64,000 nt of DNA from an uncultured Lachnospiraceae bacterium (GCA_900549665.1 URPH01000008.1:20003-84002); one strand, 5' to 3'. Shown: positions 52,741 to 60,787, numbered from the stretch's first letter. Program-made: numbers and translations. Notes: generated from the letters alone by a model not told the origin.

Positions 52741-53904
52741 CTAGAGCTGCTTTAGCATAAAATCTATTACCTGCGTCAGCTTGCTCTTTTTCCATTCTTT
52801 TTTTTCTTCTTCTAAAGACAAGGGGTAGACAATCTGAAAGTCCAGAACTTCTCCCGGAACTCTACCGCTGCGTAAGGGTTCGTAGAAATTTTGGTAAAAT
52901 TCTTCCTCCGTCGCATGCGCAAAAACATCCGGCTTCAGATAACGGAGCTGACGCTTGGTATTTTCAATAAACATCTTAGCCGCAAGTGGCTTCAACAAAT
53001 TGTAATCTTCTTCCTGAACATCTGTAAAAATAGGAGAAAGCTCGCCTTTGACGACGCGCTCATTTTGACGGTCAATTTCAATTCCATACGGTTCAAATGA
53101 AAAAGCATCCTCCGTAAAATGCAGCTTTAATAATATTCCATATTCTGTATTAAACTGGGATCTCTGATAGTCTGTATCAAACACAAAATTGCCAAGGGAA
53201 TAAAAAATGGCTTTTCCCGGAAAGGTTTCATAATTCATAGGAACATGGGGATGATGGCCAACGACTAAGTCTGCCCCCATGGACAGGTAATCCATGTATC
53301 GATCTCTGGTGTAAGGGGATGGAAGGGCTGTAAATTCTTCGCCTCCATGTGCCACAACAATGCACCAGCGACAGGTCTTTTTGATCTCGGCAATCGCTTT
53401 TTTGATGCGTTCCATATCACTCCAGCTAAAGCATCCGGCCTTATCGGTATCCGCCTTCCGGCATGCCCGCTGATAGCCGACGCCGATCATTCCGATACCA
53501 CCTGCTTCAGGAAGAATAACCGGCTTTATGGCTTCATCGATGTTCATGCCGGCTCCTAATGTCTGCACGCCACATTTTTTTGCTTCGCGCAGGGTATCCG
53601 CCATGCCTTTTTCTCCGACATCCATAATGTGGTTGTTGCAGATATTCCAGACGTCTGCACCGATTTTATGGAAAAAATCTGTCGCTGCCGGATCCATGCT
53701 GTGGGTCAGGGCAACAACTCCGTTGTCACGTACGACTTTTTCCTGCTTGGATAATGGGCCTTCTACGTTGATGATCAGGTGATCGGCAGTATGTAGATAG
53801 GAGAGGATTTCATCGGATACGAGGTGTTCGTCCTCCCATTTGTGATCCATGTATTTATCAAATCCGATGTCTCCGGTGAAGATCAGGGTTGTTTCGTCTG
53901 GCAT
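52741..53904 (-). CDS. CapA-like metallophosphoesterase-fold protein, no membrane anchor
   Basis: A PgsA/CapA family protein of 387 residues. The ATG at 53904 (MPDETTLIFTGDIGFD) lies 8 bases after AGGAGG. A longer frame upstream runs into the palindromic element and is discarded. Family blocks are FTGDIGFDKYM near residue 9, IINVEGPLS near 43, NICNNHIMDVG near 82, VVAHGGEEF near 168, DLVVGHHPHVP near 198 and FYSLGNFVFD near 216. Typical CapA/PgsA proteins have an N-terminal membrane anchor; this one has none, so it should be cytoplasmic. First gene of a three-gene set with an ATP-grasp and a Mur ligase. Confidence 0.9.
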   Translation of the reverse strand: MPDETTLIFTGDIGFDKYMDHKWEDEHLVSDEILSYLHTADHLIINVEGPLSKQEKVVRDNGVVALTHSMDPAATDFFHKIGADVWNICNNHIMDVGEKGMADTLREAKKCGVQTLGAGMNIDEAIKPVILPEAGGIGMIGVGYQRACRKADTDKAGCFSWSDMERIKKAIAEIKKTCRWCIVVAHGGEEFTALPSPYTRDRYMDYLSMGADLVVGHHPHVPMNYETFPGKAIFYSLGNFVFDTDYQRSQFNTEYGILLKLHFTEDAFSFEPYGIEIDRQNERVVKGELSPIFTDVQEEDYNLLKPLAAKMFIENTKRQLRYLKPDVFAHATEEEFYQNFYEPLRSGRVPGEVLDFQIVYPLSLEEEKKEWKKSKLTQVIDFMLKQL

Positions 53905-54000
53905 GTTGATGGCCTCCTGGGTTCGTTCTTTGGAATTTATTTTATCATCTTTTTGGGGATTGTGCATGGGTTTTGTTGGGGGAGGGGGATGGTTTCGGTC

Positions 54001-54227
54001 GGTTTTAGCGGATGAATCCCAGCGGTTTTCTATCTTGGTATTTCTGCGCCTAGTGGGAGTAAATGCCGCCATTTACTTTTTGGCAACGGTAAAGGCACGA
54101 AAAATAAAAACGCGCCTACGGCTTGAACGGTTATTTTTCGTGCCAGGTTGTTGTTATTGGCGGCATTAACTCCCACACGGCTCGAAATAAGGCGATAGAA
54201 AACCGCTGGGATTCATCCGCTAAAACC
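54001..54227. repeat. palindromic element with 34-bp perfect inverted repeat
   Basis: Outer arms at 54001-54034 and 54194-54227 are identical over 34 bases when one is reverse complemented (begin GGTTTTAGCGGATGAATCCC). Nested inside are GTGGGAGTAAATGCCGCC against GGCGGCATTAACTCCCAC (17 of 18) and GGCACGAAAAATAA against TTATTTTTCGTGCC (14 of 14). It lies between the CapA-like and flavin reductase genes. No transposase or target duplication is seen. Confidence 0.92.
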
Positions 54228-54284
54228 TCGGAAATGCATTGGATGGGGACGCAGGCATCTGCGATGCTGCTGAATTATAGCCGG

Positions 54285-54755
54285 TTATTTGAAAGATTCA
54301 GTATAATTGATATAGGTCATGGAGGGGGTATCGGTTAGGAGTTGGGCGTCGATGGGGGTGCCGATGAAGAGGATATGGCTGCCAAGGTCTAGTTGGGTGG
54401 TTATGTTTATGCTCAGGTAGGCATTGGTGCCGTTGGTTATGGCAAGGGTGTCGTTGGGGGTTCTTTGGATAAAGGGGTAGTTTTTTAGTTTGTCAACCTG
54501 GCGGCCGGACTGGTAGCCCCAGTGGCGGAAAAGCTCAATGTCAGCATCTTTTCCTATGATAGATATTGTGCATTTTTCGGATTTTTGGAGCATTTCACAG
54601 GTCAGGCTCTTTTTATCAACGGTCAGAGAGATAGTGATGGGATCGGAGGATGACTGGATTGCGGTATCTATGATACAGCCGTTGTCTCTTCCTTCGCAGT
54701 TGGTTGTGAGAATGAATAAGCCATAGCTTAATTTTTGTAATACTTCATGATTCAT
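54285..54755 (-). CDS. short flavin reductase-domain protein (rubredoxin-reductase-like)
   Basis: An FMN-binding split-barrel protein of 156 residues. The ATG at 54755 (MNHEVLQKLSYGLFILTT) follows AAGGTGG. CIIDTAIQSSSDPITISLTVDK near residue 29 and GKDADIELFRHWGYQSGRQVDK near 72 match the flavin part of high-molecular-weight rubredoxins and flavoredoxins. The C-terminal rubredoxin is missing and the protein ends soon after TYINYTESFK, at 54285. It ends only 58 bases from the palindromic element. It lies near reverse rubrerythrin and PerR, so an oxidative-stress role is plausible. Confidence 0.82.
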   Translation of the reverse strand: MNHEVLQKLSYGLFILTTNCEGRDNGCIIDTAIQSSSDPITISLTVDKKSLTCEMLQKSEKCTISIIGKDADIELFRHWGYQSGRQVDKLKNYPFIQRTPNDTLAITNGTNAYLSINITTQLDLGSHILFIGTPIDAQLLTDTPSMTYINYTESFK

Positions 54756-54951
54756 AAGATGTCCACCTTCGCTTTTTGTTGTAGTATCTACCTGATGAAG
54801 TGTATTTATACATGGAGCGACTGATGTTTCTGCAAATATAGCATTGACGATAGCAGTGACAATTTTCCCGCAAAATTTGAATCCGGGAATATATATGGCT
54901 GATTTTCGCATCTCCGGTTGCCAAGAATTATTTGTGGTACTCTGAATAAAT

Positions 54952-55098
54952 ACTATGACGAATACCACGATAACTACTATAATGAATACTATGACGATTA
55001 CCATGATAACTACTATGATGAATACTATGACGGACACCATGATAACTGCTATGATGAATACTATGACGGACACCATGATAATTACTATGATGAATACT
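54952..55098 (+). repeat. 36-bp tandem repeats with Tyr/Asp/His coding potential
   Basis: About four units of 36 bases (TACTATGATGAATACTATG.. CACCATGATAAC). On the plus strand they read in frame as YYDEYYDGHHDN repeats from 54918 to 55100, on the minus strand as hydrophobic Ile/Val repeats. The plus frame has only a TTG start and no good site, so I do not call it a gene. It lies between the flavin reductase gene and a terminator. Confidence 0.75.
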
Positions 55099-55118
55099 AA
55101 AATGGATACTATGATAAA

Positions 55119-55152
55119 AAAGAGAACAGCCTAGAAATAAGCTGTTCTCTTA
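55119..55152 (-). terminator. rubrerythrin terminator
   Basis: Stem AAGAGAACAGC / GCTGTTCTCTT of 11 bp; on the minus strand it is followed by CTTTTTTATC. It is 138 bases past the rubrerythrin stop, with a repeat copy in between. Confidence 0.8.
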
Positions 55153-55157
55153 TAATA

Positions 55158-55276
55158 CGATATTGGGGTCAAAAGATCAAACATGAGAAAATAGCGATTT
55201 ACGCAGTAAATCAACGGATTTCGAATGTTTGAGAATTGCGGGAGCTGCCTTGCAGCGGAGCAATTCGTGGATATCA
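55158..55276 (+). repeat. dispersed hairpin repeat, copy C (module 1 deleted)
   Basis: Begins CGATATTGGGGTCAAAAG, jumps to CAAACATGAGAAAATAGCGA (most of the first hairpin is missing), and ends GTGGATATC. Modules 2 and 3, including GATTTAC-GCA-GTAAATC and GCAGCGGAGCAATTC, are kept. It sits between the rubrerythrin gene and its terminator, so it would be transcribed in the 3' untranslated region. Confidence 0.85.
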
Positions 55277-55289
55277 GTAAAATTCCGGA

Positions 55290-55877
55290 TTAACCAAAAT
55301 ATCTTTTCAATAATCCTTCAAGTGCCTTACCGTGTCTTGCCTCATCGCGTGCCATTTCATGAACGGTATCATGGATCGCATCCAGATTGTTTTTCTTTGC
55401 ACATTTTGCAAGATCAACTTTTCCTGCTGTTGCGCCGTATTCGCAGTCAACTCTCCATGCAAGGTTTTTCTTGGTGGAATCTGTCATGTTAGCTTCCAGC
55501 TCGGAACCAAGCATTTCTGCAAATTTTGCAGCGTGCTCTGCTTCTTCATATGCAGCTTTTTCCCAGTAAAGTCCGATTTCAGGATATCCTTCACGATGGG
55601 CAACTCTTGCCATGCAAAGGTACATACCTACTTCTGAACATTCTCCTTCAAAGTTAGCTTTCAGCTGATCAAAGATAAATTTCTTATCTTCGTCGCTGAT
55701 ATCTGCATTGTTTTTAACTGTTGATGCATATACACCAAATTCATGTTCCGCTGCGAGGTTCAGCTCACCCTCTAATTTTTTAAATTTGTCTCCACTTACG
55801 TGGCATACCGGACACTCAGCCGGTGCTGTTTCTCCTTCATGTACGTATCCACATACTGGACATACCCATTTTGCCAT
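55290..55877 (-). CDS. reverse rubrerythrin
   Basis: A non-heme iron peroxidase that reduces hydrogen peroxide in anaerobes. The 195 residues begin with a rubredoxin domain (CPVCGYVHEG and CPVCHVSGD, two CxxC pairs at about residues 6-9 and 22-25). The di-iron four-helix domain follows, with ANFEGECSEVGMY near 76, YEEAEHAAKF near 112 and MARDEARHGKAL near 172 giving E, ExxH and E ligands. Rubredoxin first is the reverse order relative to classical rubrerythrin. Gene order PerR-like regulator then rubrerythrin suggests induction by peroxide. Confidence 0.94.
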   Translation of the reverse strand: MAKWVCPVCGYVHEGETAPAECPVCHVSGDKFKKLEGELNLAAEHEFGVYASTVKNNADISDEDKKFIFDQLKANFEGECSEVGMYLCMARVAHREGYPEIGLYWEKAAYEEAEHAAKFAEMLGSELEANMTDSTKKNLAWRVDCEYGATAGKVDLAKCAKKNNLDAIHDTVHEMARDEARHGKALEGLLKRYFG

Positions 55878-55953
55878 TTTTTTATCCTCCTAAATAAAAA
55901 TATTATTTCATGCACAGACAATTTCTATGCATTGTAACCATGGTAACAGTATC

Positions 55954-56328
55954 TTATAAGCAATCATGGCACTTGCCATAGAACTGCAGCTCACAATCCT
56001 CGATTTCACCATCAAAATCTGCGGATGCTTCCGCGACAATGCTGTCACAGGAAATATAATCCATATCTTCCACCCGGCCGCAAGCCTTACATATGAAATG
56101 ATTGTGCGGACTGATAAATCCATCAAAGTGATCTGCTCCTGCCGGTGTCGTAATTTTTAATACCTGACCGCTCTCTGTCAGAAAAGCCAGATTACGATAT
56201 ACCGTTCCAAGACTGATATTGGGGTATTCCTTACGAACACTTTCATATACCATATCCGCTGTTGGATGATCGCGACGGCTTTGCAGATCTTTTAAGATTG
56301 CTTCTCGTTGTCTTGAATATTTGATCAT
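55954..56328 (-). CDS. Fur family regulator (PerR-like)
   Basis: A metal-dependent repressor of 124 residues. The N-terminal winged helix contains RREAILKDLQSRRDHPTADMVYESVRKEYPNISLGTVYRNL-type sequence up to about residue 55. The C-terminal dimer domain has CKACGRVED and CHDCL, two CxxC pairs that bind structural zinc as in PerR/Fur. HFDGFISPHNHF supplies the regulatory metal His cluster. Downstream, 76 bases away, is the reverse rubrerythrin, typically a PerR target. A Per-box-like sequence overlaps its own promoter. Confidence 0.9.
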   Translation of the reverse strand: MIKYSRQREAILKDLQSRRDHPTADMVYESVRKEYPNISLGTVYRNLAFLTESGQVLKITTPAGADHFDGFISPHNHFICKACGRVEDMDYISCDSIVAEASADFDGEIEDCELQFYGKCHDCL

Positions 56329-56716
56329 ATCTCTTTCCTTTTAATAATGATAACTATTACTGTTATTGATTATAGCAGGGACTTTATATCTTGTCAAACA
56401 TTTTTATATAAATTTTTTATCTCATTTTTTCAAAATATTATTCTGTAAGAAATATTCTATTTTTTCAGATTTCCACTTAATTCCTCTTTCTGATCCTTTC
56501 TCCCTGATTTCATTATGATTTATTACATTTTCCCTTATTTCACATTTGCCAACCCTCCGTTATCATGTCACAATAAATAAGAAAACACTTGCTAAATTTA
56601 TGTAAAAGAGAAGGAAACTTAAAATAAAATTTACTCACTTCATATCTGTTTTTCTACATTAAAGTGCCTGATTACCGGCTTTTTTTTGCACTCTACTGAC
56701 AGTCGGTTGTAGAAAT
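56329..56716. other. AT-rich intergenic region
   Basis: About 390 bases with no gene. The left part holds the PerR-like promoter and operator at 56343-56397. The rest is T-rich and may contain the promoter of the small plus-strand gene. Confidence 0.6.
56343..56397 (-). promoter_or_regulatory. promoter and Per-box-like operator of the Fur family gene
   Basis: TTGACA and TATAAT with a 17-base spacer on the minus strand. A Per-box-like sequence (CTATAATCAATAACA against TTATAATNATTATAA) overlaps the -10, and GATAAC / GTTATT arms follow it, suggesting autoregulation. Confidence 0.65.
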
Positions 56717-56761
56717 ATGCAGGAAATGATAGGGTTAGATCAGAAAAAAGAGGGCCCGCAA

Positions 56762-56968
56762 ATGGATAAAGAAAAAATAGGCATCTTCGTGCACGAGCTG
56801 CGTAAAGAAAAGCAGATGACACAAAACGTAGAGACCTTCCTGGATGTATTAAAGGAACGAAACTACGAAGGTCTGACGATTGATTATGAGGTTATCGATG
56901 GATTTGATCACAACACAGTGTTTAAACCTTCCATCAAAAATGCGATGCTCAGATTTTATGGCAAATAA
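56762..56968 (+). pseudogene. fusion remnant: XRE-type start joined to an esterase tail
   Basis: A 68-residue frame. Residues 1-21 (MDKEKIGIFVHELRKEKQMTQ) look like the first helix of an XRE-type DNA-binding protein. From residue 22 (NVETFLDVLKERNYEGLTID) to the end (HNTVFKPSIKNAMLRFYGK) it looks like the C-terminus of an alpha/beta-hydrolase esterase of the ferri-siderophore type. The join would be an internal deletion. The ATG at 56762 follows AAGAGGGCCCGCAA. An in-frame start at 56717 is also possible. It may be expressed but neither half is complete. Confidence 0.6.
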
Positions 56969-56974
56969 ACAAGA

Positions 56975-57079
56975 TTATTTTTCCTTTTTATTTGATCCGC
57001 CATTATCGATCCACCAGCCCCAAAATCCGGCTGCAAGTGCCAATACGCATAAAACTCCGACAAAAATATCCTGTCCCAT
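56975..57079 (-). CDS. 34-residue single-pass membrane peptide
   Basis: A small peptide encoded on the minus strand: MGQDIFVGVLCVLALAAG at the start, a WGWW motif, then a short Lys-rich tail. Residues about 5-23 form one membrane helix, giving an N-outside/K-inside pattern expected of a single-pass protein. The ATG at 57079 is about 9 bases after GAAAGGGG. The upstream leader contains a long inverted repeat that covers this site. It sits between the ABC exporter operon and the fusion remnant. Function is unknown. I regard it as a real small gene because of site, composition and spacing. Confidence 0.65.
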   Translation of the reverse strand: MGQDIFVGVLCVLALAAGFWGWWIDNGGSNKKEK

Positions 57080-57086
57080 ATAAATA

Positions 57087-57179
57087 TGCCCCTTTCTGTT
57101 ACTTTAATCATTTACCATTTTTATACCAGCCAGACCGCATATATATGTCTGACTGGTATAATCGTAACAGAAGGGGGCA
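57087..57179 (-). promoter_or_regulatory. leader inverted repeat covering the small-peptide ribosome site
   Basis: Arms TGCCCCTTTCTGTTAC (57087-57102) and GTAACAGAAGGGGGCA (57164-57179) pair at 15 of 16 positions. Inside is a second stem, ATACCAGCCAGAC / GTCTGACTGGTAT (12 of 13). The GAAAGGGG ribosome site of the small gene lies in the first arm. No T-run follows, so it is not a normal terminator. Confidence 0.75.
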
Positions 57180-57240
57180 TTTACTTTTCGTTAAGATTAT
57201 CCTTATTTTCGTTTATGTTTCGCACAGCAGATTTTATACG

Positions 57241-58986
57241 TTAAGCAATTTTCCAGCTCCGGGAGATATTCTGCAGCTCCGTCATATGCCGGTAAATACC
57301 ATCCTGTGCCATCAGTTCGTCAGGTGTACCGCTTTCTGCCACTACACCATCTTTCAGGACCACGATGTGGTTAGCATTGGCTATCGTACGCATACGGTGT
57401 GCGATGATCAGCACGGTCTTATCCTTAATCAGACTGGAAAGTGCCTCCTGGATCAATGTCTCATTTTCTACATCAAGGGATGCCGTTGCCTCGTCCAACA
57501 GGATGATCGGAGCATCCTTTAAAAAGGCTCTGGCAATGGAAATACGCTGTCTCTCACCACCGGATAAATTGCAGCCGTTTTCACCGATCTGTGTCTGATA
57601 ACCGTTGGGCAGACGGTTGATAAATTCTTCACAGTTGGCCATCTTTGCTGCACGGATGACTTCCTCATCGGTTGCATCTTTTTTACCAAGGCGGATATTT
57701 TCCATGACGGTTGTATTGAACAATGTAACATCCTGGAAAACGATGGAATACATGGACAGCAAAGTTTCCGGATCAATCCTGGAAATATCCATGCCGCCAA
57801 CTGTGATGCTGCCGCTGTCAATATCCCAAAAACGCGCCGCAAGTCTTGAAACGGTCGTTTTTCCTCCACCGCTCGGCCCGATCAGTGCCGTTACCTCACC
57901 CTGCTTTGCCCTAAAGGATACATCCGACAAAACACTTTCGTCGTTAGCATATGCAAACTTTACGTGATCAAATTCGATATCATATCCATTGTTGGAAAGA
58001 GCATCCACACCAGTCTGCAGCTCATGGGATAGGATTTCATCCAGTCTTTCACTCTGAACACCGGTAGAAATGATCGCCGCAAAATTCTGAAGCGCGATCT
58101 GCATCGGATCGTATAATCTGGAAACAATCATCAAAAACATGAGGAATGTCAGAAGATCAATATCTCCTTTTGCAAATAAGGTTCCACCAACCAGCGCTGT
58201 TGTTCCGATACCCACTTTTAATATCATCTGCGCAGAAGAGATAAAAACAGACATTTTCAATTCCGTGATCAATGCCTGATCTTCCACATTTTCGATTTTT
58301 TTATCCAGACCTTTCAGATACTGCTCCTGTGCGTTGTTGGATCTTAGGTCTCTGGCAGATTCCAGACATTCCTGTATTCCGTCTACCAGTTCCATCTTGA
58401 CCGCACTGTTTTCTCTGAAAGCTCTTTTTTGTGCACCGCTTGAACATATGACAACGAGAAACGCTACCGGAATAACCCAGAAACAGGATAAAACCATCCG
58501 GTAATCAAACATGAAAAACATGTTTACTCCAATGATGAGTACAGATGCCAGTGAACCGACAAGCTCCGGGATCCAGTGACTGGACGCTGTTTCCATCGTG
58601 GCACAATCTCCCATGATATTAGTTGTAAGATCCGATAAATTCTTTTTCCCAAAATAGGAAAGCGGAAGCTTTCTCATTCTCTCCGCAATAGTAATACGTC
58701 GGATGCCACTTTCTTTATAGGTAGAAAGAAATGTCGCATTGTACTGCTGATACTGTGTAAACGCAATCAATAATAAAACCACAATAATTCCAACCACATA
58801 ACCACCGATCCGTGACGAATCCAGTGTGTGGTCAAGTAAATCCCGGATCAACAGATACAGAATACAGGCAGGTCCCATAAGGACAATATCGGATATTGTC
58901 ACGCAGACACAGGCCTTTATCATATCCTTTGCTCCTTGTTTTGAAAGTGCATATTTATGCTGCAGTTTTTCTATCATCCTAAGCAC
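57241..58986 (-). CDS. ABC exporter, ATPase-permease subunit (second gene)
   Basis: A 581-residue half-transporter with an N-terminal permease of about six helices (residues 1-310) and a nucleotide-binding domain. Walker A ALIGPSGGGKTTVSR is near 366, the signature is LSGGERQRISIARAFL near 473, and Walker B IILLDEATASLD near 494 carries the catalytic Glu. The GTG- or ATG-type start region overlaps the upstream ABC gene by 8 bases, so the two form a heterodimer. The substrate is unknown. Lipids, peptides or drugs are all possible for this exporter class. Confidence 0.92.
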   Translation of the reverse strand: MLRMIEKLQHKYALSKQGAKDMIKACVCVTISDIVLMGPACILYLLIRDLLDHTLDSSRIGGYVVGIIVVLLLIAFTQYQQYNATFLSTYKESGIRRITIAERMRKLPLSYFGKKNLSDLTTNIMGDCATMETASSHWIPELVGSLASVLIIGVNMFFMFDYRMVLSCFWVIPVAFLVVICSSGAQKRAFRENSAVKMELVDGIQECLESARDLRSNNAQEQYLKGLDKKIENVEDQALITELKMSVFISSAQMILKVGIGTTALVGGTLFAKGDIDLLTFLMFLMIVSRLYDPMQIALQNFAAIISTGVQSERLDEILSHELQTGVDALSNNGYDIEFDHVKFAYANDESVLSDVSFRAKQGEVTALIGPSGGGKTTVSRLAARFWDIDSGSITVGGMDISRIDPETLLSMYSIVFQDVTLFNTTVMENIRLGKKDATDEEVIRAAKMANCEEFINRLPNGYQTQIGENGCNLSGGERQRISIARAFLKDAPIILLDEATASLDVENETLIQEALSSLIKDKTVLIIAHRMRTIANANHIVVLKDGVVAESGTPDELMAQDGIYRHMTELQNISRSWKIA

Positions 58987-60742
58987 CTACCTTCCATTCT
59001 ACTGATTTGGTATATTCTTCGTACATATCGTGATACAGACCACCTTTTTTAAGCAATTCTTCATGCTTCCCCGATTCCACACAGGTGCCATCCTTCAATA
59101 CAAAAATCCGATCTGTGTTTGTCACGGTGCTCAGGCGGTGCGCAACCATGATCAGGGTCTTTTCCTTTGCCATCTCCTCAAATGCTTTTTGAACCTTTGC
59201 TTCATTGTCGGGATCTGCAAAGGCTGTTGCCTCATCTAAGATCAAAACAGGCGCATCCTTTAAAATAGCCCTTGCAATCGATATTCTCTGCTGTTCGCCG
59301 CCGGATAAATAGGTACCCTTTGCACCGATTACCGTATCCATTCCCTGCGGAAGCTTTTCAATAATATCCATACACTGCGCTTTTTTCAAAGCCTCCATGA
59401 CTTCCTCTCTGGTCGCATCCGGCCTTGCCAGACGTACATTTTCAAAAATACTCGTTTTTAACAGCCTGCTGTCCTGAAATACAAAGGATACCGTATTCAT
59501 CAGCTGCGAAAAAGGGATTTCCTTTACATTGACACCACCAATTTTCACTGCACCTTCACTGACATCAAAAAATCTGGCAATCAGCTCGGCGGTCGTTGTC
59601 TTGCCGCCACCGCTCGGGCCAACAAAAGCAACATGGGAGCCGGATGGAATCTCAACACTTAAATGATCTACCGCATTCTGTTCTGCCCCTTCATAATGAT
59701 ATGAAATGTCTTCTAACGTGATGGAATAATCTTTAAGAGTGACCTCATCTTTTGCCTGTTTAAGCTCCTCGACATCCAGAATTGCATGGATACGATTGAT
59801 CGAATCAACAATCATCATTTCCTGCTCTCCGGCATAGGCGACCTTGCTCAGTGTCACGGTGATCAACGGTGTGATGATGATATAATACATAACATCCAGC
59901 ACCAGATCCGGTGTAATTCCGCCTTTTGAAAATACAAAAGCCGAAAAAACAATAAAAGCAAAAATTGCATTGATACCGGTCATAAAACCGGTCATCGGAA
60001 TACGCAAAGAAACCGTATAATCGATTGCCCACTTCGCATATTTTTCAATAGCAGTCTTAAATCTGGTAAAGGAATTGATCGTCTGTCCAAAGGTCTTAAC
60101 AACCGGAACGCCTCTGACATACTCTACTGCCTCACTGCTCATAACACCCAAGGCATCCTGATATTCTTCCATTTTCTTTTTCATGCCGGAGCCCATCATG
60201 ACTGACATAAAGCTAAAACCGATCACTGCCGGGATCATGCAGATCAGACCAAATTTCCAGTTGAAAAACAACAATAAAATCAATAATCCGATCGGTGTCA
60301 CATTTGCTACAGCCTTATCTACAAGATTGTGTGCGATATAGGTTTCCGTAGCGGCTGTTGTATCATTGACAATTCTTCTGATTTTACCGGTTCCTTCCTT
60401 ATCAAACACACCAAGTGGAAGCGCCATGATTTTTTTCATCAGGCATTTCCTCATATTGGCCTGCACACGAAACGCAGCCTTATGCGTACACATGAGTGCT
60501 CCAATATAAATCAACATACCGCAAATGGTAATCAGGACTGCCTGCCAGCCAAGCGACCGAATCCCATCCAAATCTTTTCCCTCCAACGCGGTCTTGATGA
60601 TCAGCCAGATATACATAAACGGAACCATAGCTACAAAAGCGCTGATGGCTCCCAGGCACCTCCCCAATTTGATCAGATGTCTGTGTGATCCGGCATAACT
60701 GTTGATCACCGACATAACATCGTTTTTCTTTTTTTCTTGCAT
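58979..60742 (-). CDS. ABC exporter, ATPase-permease subunit (first gene)
   Basis: The partner half-transporter of 587 residues with the same plan. Permease helices fill about 20-310. Walker A is AFVGPSGGGKTTTAEL near 376, signature LSGGEQQRISIARAIL near 483, and Walker B VLILDEATAFADPDN near 504 with the catalytic Glu intact. The ATG at 60742 lies 12 bases after AAGGAGG, a slightly long spacing. A TetR regulator is encoded 108 bases upstream on the same strand, with a 14-bp inverted repeat between them, so the operon is probably TetR-controlled. Confidence 0.93.
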   Translation of the reverse strand: MQEKKKNDVMSVINSYAGSHRHLIKLGRCLGAISAFVAMVPFMYIWLIIKTALEGKDLDGIRSLGWQAVLITICGMLIYIGALMCTHKAAFRVQANMRKCLMKKIMALPLGVFDKEGTGKIRRIVNDTTAATETYIAHNLVDKAVANVTPIGLLILLLFFNWKFGLICMIPAVIGFSFMSVMMGSGMKKKMEEYQDALGVMSSEAVEYVRGVPVVKTFGQTINSFTRFKTAIEKYAKWAIDYTVSLRIPMTGFMTGINAIFAFIVFSAFVFSKGGITPDLVLDVMYYIIITPLITVTLSKVAYAGEQEMMIVDSINRIHAILDVEELKQAKDEVTLKDYSITLEDISYHYEGAEQNAVDHLSVEIPSGSHVAFVGPSGGGKTTTAELIARFFDVSEGAVKIGGVNVKEIPFSQLMNTVSFVFQDSRLLKTSIFENVRLARPDATREEVMEALKKAQCMDIIEKLPQGMDTVIGAKGTYLSGGEQQRISIARAILKDAPVLILDEATAFADPDNEAKVQKAFEEMAKEKTLIMVAHRLSTVTNTDRIFVLKDGTCVESGKHEELLKKGGLYHDMYEEYTKSVEWKVGA

Positions 60743-60787
60743 TGTATATATGCTCCTCCTTCTTATATTTCCGGAATATTATCCGGA

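Noticed and set aside
57123..57159. Terminator for the ABC exporter operon
   Set aside because: The stem is good but the following bases on the minus strand are A-rich, not a T-run.
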